DNA of 64,000 nt. It comes from Erysipelotrichaceae bacterium (GTDB lineage Bacteria; Bacillota_I; Bacilli_A; Erysipelotrichales; Erysipelotrichaceae). Made by a program: the position numbers and the translations under genes. The stretch covers positions 62,001 to 126,000 of the forward strand of contig JAFRAB010000012.1 of NCBI GenBank assembly GCA_017405675.1. Reading direction: 5' to 3'. The number at the start of each line of letters is the position of its first letter. Positions within the stretch are counted from its first letter, which is position 1. This document shows, piece by piece, positions 10,621 to 19,317 of this stretch. The notes under the pieces were generated by a model that saw only the letters and a program-made list of their open reading frames with translations, searched no databases and was not told the origin of the DNA.

Positions 10621-12038
10621 TATCCCAACCTCACTTTCGTTTTCAGATAAGGTCCGCCATCGGAAACGATGACCCATTCCTTATAACCCTTGCCGCAATG
10701 GCCGTTACCATTAAGCACAACATCGGTACCGACCATGGAAATGTTGCTTAACAGATCGGGAACATATCCGGTCAGCACTACCGGAACAAATACCTTACCG
10801 GTCAGTTTGCCGTCCTTGATTTCCTTGGCTCTGGACAGTACGCACTGAATACCCCAGTGCTTAGGGTCTTCCATGCCGGAATCCATGCCGTCTACCAGGA
10901 AGCCGTAATCAACTGACTTGATCATTTCTTCCAGAGTATTGGCCTGTGATCCGAAATAGGTATTGGTCATTCGGGTGTAGACTTTTCTTTCGAAAGACTC
11001 TCTTCTGCCGTTACCGGTAGGCTCAACGCCAAGTCTGGCAGCGCTTAAGGCATCGCAGATACCTGATACCAGATAGCCGTCCTTTATGATCTGAGTCTTA
11101 TGAGCCAGAGTTCCCTCATCATCAAAGAAATATGAGGCAGTCTGCTTCACACCGTCAGCACCGTCATACATGTTGGTAATGGTGCTGGCAAGCTTGTCAC
11201 CCATGTGTTCCCTGGCAATGGCTCTGTTCTTGACAAACATATCCATTTCCACACCGTGGCCGAAAGCTTCGTGAGCGATCAGTCCGGTAGCTTCCGGGGA
11301 ACAGATTACTTCGTATTCTCCAGGCGGAATGTTCGGTGCGCCAAACATATCCATCAGATCATTATAGCAGGCATCCAGTTTGTCAAACTGTTCGTCAATA
11401 ATGCTGCTGCCGGTCCAGCCGGTACCGCCTACATGGTTATACTGTGTCTGACCGTCCTTGAAGCCCAGCATGAAACATGACGTAAAGGATACACCCCAGG
11501 ACTGGATCATATCTTTCTTTTCAGAAAGGAAGAGCTTGCTGACAAGCTGCATGCTGTAGCTGGCTCCGCAGTTTATGATACCCGGATAGGAAGCACCCTT
11601 ATCGGATAACCGTTTAAGTTTTCCAAGGATGGCTTTATTGTCAGGTGCATAGAATTCCTCACTGACTTCACCCGCAAATTCCCGCTGTACCTCTTCTTCT
11701 TCCAGCAATGGAGTTCTGAGTTTTCTGATGCCGTCAAGAACTTCGCTCTGAGCATTCAGAGCAGTTCTGATCTCTTCAGCCAGCCGGTTAACGTCTTCGA
11801 TCTTATTGAATGAGTATTCACTGTAGCCGCCATTCTTATATACTCTGACCACAAAGCCTCTTTCAGAATCGGAAAACTGATTTACAGAAGTAGTTTTCTG
11901 GTTTACGGAATAGCTTATTCCGGTAACGTCGGTAGCCAGAACGGAAACATATTCAAAATCGTTTTTCAGAATATCGATCAGCTGCTTCAGCTGAGGCTTG
12001 CACTGCAGCAGATATTCTGACTGTTTCGCTTTTATCAT
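10620..12038 (-). CDS. tldD: TldD zinc metalloprotease subunit
   Basis: The 472-residue catalytic partner of TldE. The HExxxH zinc motif is present as HEAFGHGVEMD in the middle of the protein. C-terminal Gly-rich blocks, including GNGHCGKGYKEWV, are typical of the family. It is the first gene of a two-gene minus-strand operon, divergent from rsmG, and shares the 125-base intergenic region at 12039-12163 with it. Confidence 0.93.
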   Translation of the reverse strand: MIKAKQSEYLLQCKPQLKQLIDILKNDFEYVSVLATDVTGISYSVNQKTTSVNQFSDSERGFVVRVYKNGGYSEYSFNKIEDVNRLAEEIRTALNAQSEVLDGIRKLRTPLLEEEEVQREFAGEVSEEFYAPDNKAILGKLKRLSDKGASYPGIINCGASYSMQLVSKLFLSEKKDMIQSWGVSFTSCFMLGFKDGQTQYNHVGGTGWTGSSIIDEQFDKLDACYNDLMDMFGAPNIPPGEYEVICSPEATGLIAHEAFGHGVEMDMFVKNRAIAREHMGDKLASTITNMYDGADGVKQTASYFFDDEGTLAHKTQIIKDGYLVSGICDALSAARLGVEPTGNGRRESFERKVYTRMTNTYFGSQANTLEEMIKSVDYGFLVDGMDSGMEDPKHWGIQCVLSRAKEIKDGKLTGKVFVPVVLTGYVPDLLSNISMVGTDVVLNGNGHCGKGYKEWVIVSDGGPYLKTKVRLG

Positions 12039-12130
12039 ATTAAATCCTCCTAAATAGTATTCTATAATTTATATTCTCACTACTCAAGCAACTCCCTCTT
12101 TCTTTTCTTTTCAGTTACCGCCAAGGCCTA

Positions 12131-12146
12131 TATAATATGTTATAAT
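12131..12146 (+). promoter_or_regulatory. Probable -10 region(s) for the rsmG-par operon
   Basis: Two perfect TATAAT hexamers lie at 12131-12136 and 12141-12146, about 20-30 bases ahead of rsmG. No convincing -35 box sits at 16-18 bases upstream of either, so only the -10 elements are supported. Confidence 0.5.
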
Positions 12147-12163
12147 TAACTGTGAGGTTGAAG

Positions 12164-12844
12164 ATGGATTTTGAAGCTTTATTACGAAACATCAACATTA
12201 CGCTAACCACTGAGCAGCTCGCTCAGTTTGATTTATATGCCTCTCTGCTGGTGGAATGGAACGAGAAGTTCAACCTTACCGCCATTACCGGCAGAGATGA
12301 TATTTTCGTCAAGCACTTTTACGATTCCCTGCTGCTGCAGACTCCTTTCAAAGACGGTGACATCCTGTGCGATATCGGCTCCGGGGCCGGTTTCCCGGGT
12401 ATCCCTCTGAAAATCGTCTATCCGCAGCTGAAGGTTTCCCTGATGGAACCAACCGGTAAAAGATGCATTTTTCTCAATGAAGTAATAAACCAGCTGAAAC
12501 TCACTGATATCGAAGTACTCAACTGCCGTGCCGAAGAATATAGGGAAAAGAAATTCACCTATACCACAGCGCGTGCCGTTTCACGTCTCAACATTTTATC
12601 CGAATTATGTCTGCCGTTAACGGAAGTAAACGGACATTTCATTGCCATGAAAGGCTCCCAGGGACATGATGAACTGAAGGAAGCTGCCAATGCCATTAAA
12701 AAGCTCGGCGGTACCGTCAGGGAAGTAAAGGAGATCATGCTGCCTGATGAGCAGGAAAGAATACTCATCGATATCGAAAAGACCAGGGAAACTCCGGCCG
12801 GTTACCCGCGCCGCTATGCCCAGATCAAGAAAAAACCATTATAG
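12164..12844 (+). CDS. rsmG: 16S rRNA (guanine-527-N7) methyltransferase RsmG
   Basis: A 226-residue SAM-dependent methyltransferase (GidB) that methylates G527 of 16S rRNA, the position linked to streptomycin sensitivity. The SAM-binding motif DIGSGAGFPGIPL is intact, and the family N-terminal pattern (FDLYASLLVEWNEKFNLTAIT) is clear. The frame can be opened from a GTG at 12152, but a GAGGT site sits about 6 bases ahead of the ATG at 12164, which I use. It is followed by noc-soj-spo0J, the same order as in Bacillus. Confidence 0.96.
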   Translation: MDFEALLRNINITLTTEQLAQFDLYASLLVEWNEKFNLTAITGRDDIFVKHFYDSLLLQTPFKDGDILCDIGSGAGFPGIPLKIVYPQLKVSLMEPTGKRCIFLNEVINQLKLTDIEVLNCRAEEYREKKFTYTTARAVSRLNILSELCLPLTEVNGHFIAMKGSQGHDELKEAANAIKKLGGTVREVKEIMLPDEQERILIDIEKTRETPAGYPRRYAQIKKKPL

Positions 12845-12858
12845 AAAGAAGAAAAGGA

Positions 12859-13623
12859 ATGTCAGAAGTAAGATACATAAGCCTTTCACAGATACGTTCA
12901 AATCCCTACCAGCCACGTGTAAACTTTGATCAGGAAAGCCTGGACGAACTGGCTGCTTCCATTCATCAGAATGGGGTCATCCAGCCTATAGTCGTCAGAC
13001 AGAGCGATCCCGATTATTACGAGATCATAGCCGGTGAAAGAAGATTCAAGGCCCTGCAGATGCTGCAGTGGTATGCCGCACCGTGCATCATAATGGATGC
13101 CAATGACCAGCAGATGGCACAGCTGGCCCTTATTGAAAACATACAGAGAGACGAACTTACCCCTGTGGAAGAGGCTAACGCCTATAAACAGATTTTAAGA
13201 ATGAATAACATGACACAGCAGCAGCTGGCTGACAAGGTCGGCAAATCGCAGGCTGCCGTAGCCAACAAGTTAAGACTGCTGGGTTTAAGCCCTGAAGTAC
13301 AGCAGGCTTTAAATGAAAGAAAAATAACCGAAAGACATGGCCGTGCCATGCTCAATCTCGACTCTGAACAGCAGAATCAGGTTCTGGATAAAATCATAGA
13401 AAAGAACATGACGGTACTTGATACCGAAAAGTATATTGAAAAGAATTTTACGGTAAAGAAGAAAAGACGGGATGCCGTTAAGTGTTACGGAGTCTCTACC
13501 AGAATAGCCATTAATACCATAAGACAGGCTGTAAAAAGTCTGAAGAATGCAGGCATGCCGGTAGAAGAAACCGAAAGCGAAACGGACGACACCTATACCA
13601 TCACAATTAACATTAAAAAGTAA
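12859..13623 (+). CDS. noc: ParB-family DNA-binding protein, Noc-like
   Basis: A 254-residue ParB/Spo0J-fold protein. The CTP-binding boxes GERRFKA and ENIQRDELTPVEEA are present, followed by a helix-turn-helix (TQQQLADKVGKSQAAVANKL) that reads parS- or NBS-like sites. Position between rsmG and soj marks it as Noc, the nucleoid occlusion factor that blocks FtsZ over the chromosome. Unlike Bacillus Noc, it has no N-terminal amphipathic membrane-targeting helix: the protein begins directly with the ISLSQIRSNPYQPR segment. It may therefore act by another route, or be a second ParB. Confidence 0.85.
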   Translation: MSEVRYISLSQIRSNPYQPRVNFDQESLDELAASIHQNGVIQPIVVRQSDPDYYEIIAGERRFKALQMLQWYAAPCIIMDANDQQMAQLALIENIQRDELTPVEEANAYKQILRMNNMTQQQLADKVGKSQAAVANKLRLLGLSPEVQQALNERKITERHGRAMLNLDSEQQNQVLDKIIEKNMTVLDTEKYIEKNFTVKKKRRDAVKCYGVSTRIAINTIRQAVKSLKNAGMPVEETESETDDTYTITINIKK

Positions 13624-13665
13624 TGTATTTGTGATAGAATATTACAGACAAGGATGTGAATTAAT

Positions 13666-14430
13666 ATGGGCAAGATAATTGCGGTTTCCAATCAGAAAGG
13701 CGGCGTCGGCAAGACGACCACCAGCGTAAACCTGGCCGCCGGCCTGGCTTACCTGAAAAAAAGAGTATTACTGGTAGACTTTGACCCTCAGGGTAACGCT
13801 ACCAGAGGTTTAAATGCCAAAAACAGTATCGTTCATAGTGCCTATGATCTTTTACTGGGTGACAAGACAGCACAGGAGTGCATCATTCATCTTCCGATCC
13901 CACCGCTGGATCTGATCGGTGCAACCATCGATCTGGCCGGCAGTGATTACCAGATGGTCGCCCGGCAGAGCGGCAAGGAAACCTTCCTGAAAAGAAAACT
14001 CGACACTGTCAAGAACAACTATGATTTCATCATCATTGACTGCCCTCCTTCACTGGGCCTGCTCAATGCCAATGCCCTGACAGCTGCCGATTCCGTAATC
14101 ATCCCTGTCCAGTGTGAATACTATGCCCTGGAAGGTGTGACACAGCTGCTGTCAACGATCAGAACCGTCCAGAAGCAGTACAATAGAAAACTGTTCATCG
14201 AAGGTGTTCTGCTGACAATGTTTGACTCCCGCACCAATCTTTCAACCGAAGTTCAGCGGGAAGTCAGGAAATATTTCAAGGAAAGAGTTTACCGCAGCTA
14301 CATTCCGCGCAATGTACGTCTGGCTGAAGCTCCTTCACATGGCAAGAGCATATTTGAATACGACAAGAGCTGCAACGGCGCCAGAGCCTATGCTTCCCTG
14401 GCTAAGGAAGTAATTGAAAAGAACTCATAA
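13666..14430 (+). CDS. soj: ParA-family ATPase Soj
   Basis: A 254-residue ParA/Soj P-loop ATPase for chromosome segregation and control of replication initiation. The deviant Walker A motif KGGVGKTTTS is at the N-terminus, the Walker A' motif is VLLVDFDPQGNAT, and Walker B is FIIIDCPPSLG. It sits 42 bases after noc and 11 bases before spo0J. Length and composition are normal for chromosomal Soj. Confidence 0.95.
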   Translation: MGKIIAVSNQKGGVGKTTTSVNLAAGLAYLKKRVLLVDFDPQGNATRGLNAKNSIVHSAYDLLLGDKTAQECIIHLPIPPLDLIGATIDLAGSDYQMVARQSGKETFLKRKLDTVKNNYDFIIIDCPPSLGLLNANALTAADSVIIPVQCEYYALEGVTQLLSTIRTVQKQYNRKLFIEGVLLTMFDSRTNLSTEVQREVRKYFKERVYRSYIPRNVRLAEAPSHGKSIFEYDKSCNGARAYASLAKEVIEKNS

Positions 14431-14441
14431 GGAGGTACACA

Positions 14442-15320
14442 ATGCCAAAAGATGAAAAATCAGGATTAGGTTCAGGACTTGATGCCATTTTCGGTCCTAA
14501 TTTCAGCGATATCATCGATGATATCCAGAATACGGCCATGGGTGAGGAATACGGTCACAAGACTTCAGTAAGACTTTCTGAAGTTCACAGCAACCCATAC
14601 CAGCCAAGAACCGTATTTGACGAAAAGAAACTTGAAGAGCTGACCCGGTCTATTAAGGAACACGGTGTCTTCACTCCTATACTGGTACGTCCTACTGTTA
14701 ACGGCTATCAGCTAATCGCCGGTGAAAGAAGAGTAAAGGCTTCTCAGATGGCAGGACTGGATACCATCCCGGCCATCATCATGGATTTCACTGATGAGCA
14801 GATGATGGAGATCTCCCTGCTGGAAAACATCCAGAGGGAAAACCTCAGTCCGGTTGAAGAGGCAGCTGCCTACAGACAGCTGATGGAAAACCTCGGCTAT
14901 ACTCAGGAAGTATTGGGCAAGCGTGTCGGTAAATCCAGAGAGCACATTTCCAACACCTTAAGACTTCTGCGTCTGCCTGAACACGTTCAGCAACTGATCC
15001 AGGATGAGAAACTCTCAATGGGACATGCCAGATGTCTGATCACCGTTGAAGATGAAGAACAGGCTAATAAACTGGCTGATAAAATCGTTGAAGAAGGCTT
15101 GTCAGTACGTCAGGTCGAAAAGCTGGTCAGAAATCTGAAAAAACCTGCCCGCGTCGTAGTTCCATACGTACAGGACAGTGCTACGGCATATGTCGAAAGA
15201 AACCTTCAGCATCAGCTGCAGACCCGCGTAAAGATCTCCAAAAACACCATCACTATCTCATACAGCGACGTAGATGATCTCAACAGGATCCTCGACGCCA
15301 TGGGATACAGGCGGGATTAA
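14442..15320 (+). CDS. spo0J: ParB-family chromosome partitioning protein Spo0J
   Basis: A 292-residue ParB that loads at parS sites, spreads as a CTP-gated clamp and recruits SMC. The N-terminus has the Soj-stimulating segment (GLGSGLDAIFG), then the ParB core with GERRVKA and ENIQRENLSPVEEA, a helix-turn-helix (TQEVLGKRVGKSREHISNTLRLL) and a C-terminal dimer domain. A strong AAGGAGG site precedes the ATG. I searched by eye for the parS consensus (a CACGTG-centred 16-mer) in and near the operon and found none convincing. Confidence 0.95.
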   Translation: MPKDEKSGLGSGLDAIFGPNFSDIIDDIQNTAMGEEYGHKTSVRLSEVHSNPYQPRTVFDEKKLEELTRSIKEHGVFTPILVRPTVNGYQLIAGERRVKASQMAGLDTIPAIIMDFTDEQMMEISLLENIQRENLSPVEEAAAYRQLMENLGYTQEVLGKRVGKSREHISNTLRLLRLPEHVQQLIQDEKLSMGHARCLITVEDEEQANKLADKIVEEGLSVRQVEKLVRNLKKPARVVVPYVQDSATAYVERNLQHQLQTRVKISKNTITISYSDVDDLNRILDAMGYRRD

Positions 15321-15324
15321 TACC

Positions 15325-16155
15325 ATGCGTTTCGTATTATTCATTGTGGCGGTCGTTGTGGCCGCCATTGTGACATTTCTGTATGGTACTGCCAAAAGAA
15401 ATGCCGCTGAATTCAGATATATAGTCGAAAGATGCAGTGAACATGTCAAAGGCCGTGTTTCACAGGTACAGCCTGTCGGACAGGACCAGTTCCGAACCAT
15501 ATTCACGATAACTGACGGTGAGGAAACCTTTGAGATTCCATATTTCCGGAATACGGCTGTTAATACCTTTGTCCGCGACAGAGATTATGATCTGTACATC
15601 GACAGAGAAGTGCTGAAAGTTGCCATGACTGAAGAAGACAGAAATTCTTCCGGCAAATCTCATTCTGTGAGACTCATACTGATCGTTGCAGTATGCTTCA
15701 TTGCCATCTTCCTGGTATTCTTTCTGCAGTTTTACAGACCGGAATATGCCGGTACAGCCATGGTTATGGTAATGGGTATTATCTTCTTCCTGGCAGCTGA
15801 TTTCATGGAAAAAGGCGATACCCGGAAAATGGAAAAAACCACCTATGTAACCGAAGCCAGGATCGTTGATTATCACATCACAACTGACGATGAGGACGGT
15901 GATTCATACTTCCCAATCTATCGTTATACTTTCGGAGATCAGGAGTATGAAGCCGAATCTGACGTATCCCAACGGAACCGTAGCGAATTCAGGATCAATC
16001 AGGAAGTGCAGATCAGACTGGATCCTGACAATCCGCAGAACAGTGTCATAATATCTCTGGAAAAGCGCAGCTTCAAAATGATGAAACTGTTTAAATTTAT
16101 TGGCATCGGCCTGGTACTGTTAGGCCTGGCCATGATGTTTGGTATATTTGACTGA
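15325..16155 (+). CDS. Membrane protein with two DUF3592-like soluble segments
   Basis: A 276-residue protein of unknown function, last gene of the par operon, four bases after spo0J. I use the ATG at 15325 because the longer frame overlaps spo0J. There is one N-terminal membrane segment (1-20), a soluble part (about 25-105), a hairpin of two membrane segments (about 115-160), a second soluble part (about 170-245) and a last membrane segment (256-274). The two soluble parts resemble each other (a Tyr/Thr-rich strand pair, then a linear run ending in a short D-P/D-R turn), suggesting an internal duplication. The DUF3592 assignment is tentative. Confidence 0.6.
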   Translation: MRFVLFIVAVVVAAIVTFLYGTAKRNAAEFRYIVERCSEHVKGRVSQVQPVGQDQFRTIFTITDGEETFEIPYFRNTAVNTFVRDRDYDLYIDREVLKVAMTEEDRNSSGKSHSVRLILIVAVCFIAIFLVFFLQFYRPEYAGTAMVMVMGIIFFLAADFMEKGDTRKMEKTTYVTEARIVDYHITTDDEDGDSYFPIYRYTFGDQEYEAESDVSQRNRSEFRINQEVQIRLDPDNPQNSVIISLEKRSFKMMKLFKFIGIGLVLLGLAMMFGIFD

Positions 16156-16159
16156 TAAG

Positions 16160-16185
16160 CTCTCAGATTATTCTGAGAGTTTTTT
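16160..16185 (+). terminator. Intrinsic terminator of the par operon
   Basis: Perfect eight-base arms CTCTCAGA (16160-16167) and TCTGAGAG (16172-16179) around a TTAT loop, followed by six T (16180-16185). Confidence 0.9.
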
Positions 16186-16208
16186 ATGTGATAAACACCA
16201 TATAACAG

Positions 16209-16237
16209 TTGACAACAGTTATATACTGTTATATAGT
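16209..16237 (+). promoter_or_regulatory. GntR operon promoter with an operator-like dyad between -35 and -10
   Basis: TTGACA (16209-16214), a 17-base spacer, then TATAGT (16232-16237). The spacer contains a dyad AACAGT-N5-ACTGTT (16214-16230, centre TATAT), and further AACAGT/TAGTGTT half-sites flank it. Its position is ideal for repression by the GntR-family regulator encoded 20 bases downstream. Confidence 0.75.
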
Positions 16238-16257
16238 GTTAGTGAGGTTGATAAAAT

Positions 16258-16644
16258 ATGCGCATTATTATAAACAACAACTCAATGGAACCTATTTATG
16301 AACAGCTGATCTCACAGATCAAGAATCAGATCATTACAGGTGAGCTGAATAATCTGGAGTCTCTGCCCTCTGTCAGAGCCATGGCCGGCGAACTCAAAAT
16401 CAGTTCTCTGACCGTTAAAAAGGCTTATGACATTCTGGAAGCAGAAGGCTTTGTCACGACTGTTCATGGCAAAGGAACCTTCGTTAACGCTGCTGACAGG
16501 CGGCTGGCTTACGAAGCACGACGCAAAGCCGTAGAAGATGAATTTTCAAATGTCATCAACAAGGCTGTTACCGCAGGGTTAAGCAGAGAAGAAATAAAGG
16601 GAATAGTTGATATTATACTGGAGGATTATGATGATTCACATTGA
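16258..16644 (+). CDS. GntR-family transcriptional regulator, YhcF/YtrA type
   Basis: A short 128-residue GntR regulator with an N-terminal winged helix (PIYEQLISQIKNQI ... LPSVRAMAGELKISSLTVKKAY ... GFVTTVHGKGTFV) and only a brief C-terminal dimerisation helix instead of an effector domain. This is the YtrA-type layout, which usually represses a linked ABC transporter and responds to cell-envelope stress or peptide antibiotics. It overlaps the ATPase gene that follows. The dyad in its own promoter is the likely operator. Confidence 0.88.
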   Translation: MRIIINNNSMEPIYEQLISQIKNQIITGELNNLESLPSVRAMAGELKISSLTVKKAYDILEAEGFVTTVHGKGTFVNAADRRLAYEARRKAVEDEFSNVINKAVTAGLSREEIKGIVDIILEDYDDSH

Positions 16645-17479
16645 AAATCTTACTAAACACTACTCCAACTTCACTCTTCAGCTTTCTTTCGATCTTCCCG
16701 AAGGAAAAGTGAGTGGTCTGGTAGGAAAAAACGGTGCCGGTAAAAGCACCACAATAAAATCCATCCTAGGATTGGTAAAAAAAGACAGCGGTACCCTGGA
16801 AATATTCGGCAAGGATATTGCCGCAATCACAGCCGCTGATAAGGAAGATATCGGAGTTGCTCTTTCCGATTCCGGTTTCAGCGGTTATCTGACCGTTGAA
16901 AGCGTCATAAGTATTCTTAAGAACATGTATCACCGTTTCGATGAGCAGCAGTTCCGTCATCTGTGTCAGATCCTTAACCTGCCTCTTAACAAGAAGATAA
17001 AGGAATTCTCGACCGGCATGAAGGCCAAGCTGCGCGTCATTACCGCCATTACGCATAATGCAAGACTGCTGATAATGGATGAACCGACCAGCGGTCTGGA
17101 TATCGAAGCCAGAAATGAGATCCTGGACATGCTCAGAGACTACCTGGTTAAAAACGATGAATGTTCCATTCTGATCACATCCCACATATCTTCCGACCTG
17201 GAAGGCCTGTGCGATGACATCTACCTGATTCATGACGGCAGAATGATAATTCATGAAGACACTGACAACATTCTGGAAAAATACGGACTGCTGAAAGTTG
17301 ACGCTGAGCTGTATGACAGGCTTGATAAAAGCCATATTCTCAGTACCAGAAAGGAAAGCTTCGGCTACAGCTGCTTCACTGATGAAAAACAGTATTACCG
17401 GGAAAACTATCCTGGCATCGTGATTGAAAAAGGCAGCATAGATGACCTGATACTGATGATGACGAAAGGAGAAAGATAA
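16631..17479 (+). CDS. ABC transporter ATP-binding protein (GntR-linked exporter)
   Basis: A 282-residue ATPase with Walker A GKNGAGKSTT, signature STGMKAKLR and Walker B LLIMDEPTSGLD. The start overlaps the end of the GntR gene. GGAG at 16620-16623 is 7 bases from the ATG at 16631 but only 4 from the one at 16628, so 16631 is preferred. Together with the permease it forms an ABC-2 type export or self-protection system of the YtrB/EcsA class. The substrate cannot be told from sequence. Confidence 0.88.
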   Translation: MIHIENLTKHYSNFTLQLSFDLPEGKVSGLVGKNGAGKSTTIKSILGLVKKDSGTLEIFGKDIAAITAADKEDIGVALSDSGFSGYLTVESVISILKNMYHRFDEQQFRHLCQILNLPLNKKIKEFSTGMKAKLRVITAITHNARLLIMDEPTSGLDIEARNEILDMLRDYLVKNDECSILITSHISSDLEGLCDDIYLIHDGRMIIHEDTDNILEKYGLLKVDAELYDRLDKSHILSTRKESFGYSCFTDEKQYYRENYPGIVIEKGSIDDLILMMTKGER

Positions 17480-18132
17480 TGAAAGGATTGCTAATTAAGG
17501 ATTTCCACATTACCTTCCAGAACCAGAAATATCTGCTGATCTATCTGGTGTGCTGTATCGGCATGTGCTTCGTCATAGACAGTGAATTCATGGTCGGCTA
17601 TATCGCCATGTTGATGGGTATCATCAGTATATCAACGATAAGCTATGACGAATTTGACAATGGATTCCCATTTCTGATGAGCTTGCCGGTTGACAGTAAG
17701 ACCTATGTCAGGTCCAAATTCCTGTTCTGCCTGCTGATGGAAGCCATCGGAGTCGTCTTCGGTATCACTCTGGTCTGTGTAACAGCCATGCTCAAAGGCG
17801 ACCCGGTCCCTTTATCAGGCCTATTGTCCTACGTGACCGGCGTATATGCGGCAACAGCTTTGATGATCTGCTGTCTGATACCTATTCAGCTGAAGTACGG
17901 AGCTGAAAAAGGAAGACTGGTAATGATGTTATTCTATGGCGTTATCGCTGTAGTGATCATACTGGTGGGAAAGATTCCTACCGCTGACGGCACCTTGCTG
18001 GCGACGGTTGCCAGGCTGCTTTCCTCAGTAAACCCTGCTCTGGTCGGTACTGTTGCTGCCGGAATTGCCATAGCGTTTATCTGCTGTCTGTACTTTATAT
18101 CAGTTTCCATCATGAATAAGAAGGAATTCTGA
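17479..18132 (+). CDS. ABC-2 type permease subunit
   Basis: A 217-residue hydrophobic protein with about six membrane segments, translationally coupled to the ATPase (TAATG overlap at 17477-17481). It resembles the small ABC2_membrane_5-type permeases found beside YtrA-like regulators: a cytoplasmic start MKGLLIKDFHITFQNQKY, then helices. The motif SISYDEFDNGFPFLMSLPVDSKTYVRSKF after the second helix pair is characteristic of that group. It is the last gene of the operon. Confidence 0.8.
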   Translation: MKGLLIKDFHITFQNQKYLLIYLVCCIGMCFVIDSEFMVGYIAMLMGIISISTISYDEFDNGFPFLMSLPVDSKTYVRSKFLFCLLMEAIGVVFGITLVCVTAMLKGDPVPLSGLLSYVTGVYAATALMICCLIPIQLKYGAEKGRLVMMLFYGVIAVVIILVGKIPTADGTLLATVARLLSSVNPALVGTVAAGIAIAFICCLYFISVSIMNKKEF

Positions 18133-18150
18133 TATTCCATAAAAAAAACA

Positions 18151-18171
18151 AGAGCCTTGTGAAAGGCTCTT
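18151..18171. terminator. Bidirectional intrinsic terminator between convergent genes
   Basis: Arms AGAGCCTT (18151-18158) and AAGGCTCT (18163-18170) around GTGA. There is a short T run on the plus strand and a run of eight A upstream (18141-18148), which gives a U run in minus-strand transcripts. It serves both the exporter operon and the M42 peptidase gene. Confidence 0.85.
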
Positions 18172-18179
18172 TTATGTGC

Positions 18180-19244
18180 TTATTTAAATGGTCTGAAATC
18201 GAAATCAGGTTTCATTCTCAGGATGAACTCACTGATCAGTTCAATGCACTGTTCCAGATCTCTGTAGTTACCTACCTCAACTGAACTGTGCATGTGTCTT
18301 AATGGTACAGATACCAGGGCAACCGGAACGCCGCTGCCTGTAGACAGGACCGTATCACCGTCTGTGTAAGTCTCTCCGCCGGCCACTTCATACTGCAGCG
18401 GAATGTTCTTTTCAGCCGCAATTTCCTTAAGTAAGGCATTCATTTTCTTGTTGGTCATGCCGCTGAGACATAATACCGGTCCCCTGCCCAGCTTAACTTC
18501 ACCGGTATCATTGGCACTGGTACCCGGACAGTCTGATGCCCAGGTTACATCAACAGCGATGGCGCATGTCGGTCTGACACTGGCACCGGCAAAATAGGCA
18601 CCGCGGCCTGAAGTCTCCTCACCTACCACCGTATTGGCATAAATGCCGTTAACGGCTCCCTTTTCCTTAGCCAGTTTCGCAGCTTCAATAATGACAAAGG
18701 CTCCGGTCTTGTCATCAAGGGCACGGCAGGTAAAGTTATCATCCAGCAGGTCTCTTACTTCCGTATCAGAACAGACACAGTCGCCTACACTTACATGTTT
18801 AAGGGCTTCTTCCTTATTCTTGGCTCCGATATCAATGATCAGATCAGAATCAGAGAAATCGCTCTTTTTCAGCATGTCGCTGCTGGTACAGCCGACACCG
18901 TTAACTTTGGTTCTGACTGTCCTGCCGTCAACGGTTTCCTCATGGATGATCTGCATTGGAGCACCGATGTACAGTTTAGCCCTTACTCCTCCGGCTTTCT
19001 GAACATGCACAAAACCGTCAGAGTCAACACTGGTTACTCGGAAACCTATTTCATCTATATGTCCCATCAACAGTATTCTGCATTCAGCTTCTTCATTGAT
19101 GACACTGATGACATTGCCTACGGCATCAACGATCTGTCTGTCCGCAAAAGCCTTTGTATATTCCAGTACATTTTCCTGGTTGGCATCCTCATTGCCGCTT
19201 ACGGATACCGTATTCAGAAACTTATATAACAATTCCTTATTCAT
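18180..19244 (-). CDS. M42-family metallopeptidase (glutamyl/cellulase-associated aminopeptidase type)
   Basis: A 354-residue cytoplasmic dinuclear metallo-aminopeptidase forming TET-like oligomers in known members. Metal and catalytic motifs are present: MGHIDEIGF near residue 60, DDKTGAF, the EE pair in VVGEETSGRGAYF, an Asp in AVDVTWASDCPG and MHSSVEV near the end. It trims N-terminal residues from peptides in the cytosol. It is a single gene with GGGAG ahead of the ATG. The exact residue preference is not readable from sequence. Confidence 0.92.
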   Translation of the reverse strand: MNKELLYKFLNTVSVSGNEDANQENVLEYTKAFADRQIVDAVGNVISVINEEAECRILLMGHIDEIGFRVTSVDSDGFVHVQKAGGVRAKLYIGAPMQIIHEETVDGRTVRTKVNGVGCTSSDMLKKSDFSDSDLIIDIGAKNKEEALKHVSVGDCVCSDTEVRDLLDDNFTCRALDDKTGAFVIIEAAKLAKEKGAVNGIYANTVVGEETSGRGAYFAGASVRPTCAIAVDVTWASDCPGTSANDTGEVKLGRGPVLCLSGMTNKKMNALLKEIAAEKNIPLQYEVAGGETYTDGDTVLSTGSGVPVALVSVPLRHMHSSVEVGNYRDLEQCIELISEFILRMKPDFDFRPFK

Positions 19245-19289
19245 GATCTATTCTCCCGTCTTTTTCACTAATTATACACCAACCCAAAG

Positions 19290-19313
19290 AAAAACATCCA
19301 TTTCAATGAAATG
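19290..19313 (-). terminator. Weak intrinsic terminator after map
   Basis: Stem CATTTC (19299-19304) with GAAATG (19308-19313), loop of three. On the minus strand it is followed by GGATGTTTTTC. The stem is short, so efficiency may be low. Confidence 0.5.
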
Positions 19314-19317
19314 AATG

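Noticed and set aside
12390..12403. TTTCCCGGG resembling a Noc-binding site in rsmG
   Set aside because: It encodes the conserved GFPGIP part of the SAM motif, so the bases are fixed by the protein.
12577..12593. A parS-like half site (GTTTCACGT) inside rsmG
   Set aside because: Only about 10 of 16 positions match the parS consensus and the right arm is lost. It encodes conserved RsmG residues, so it is probably chance.
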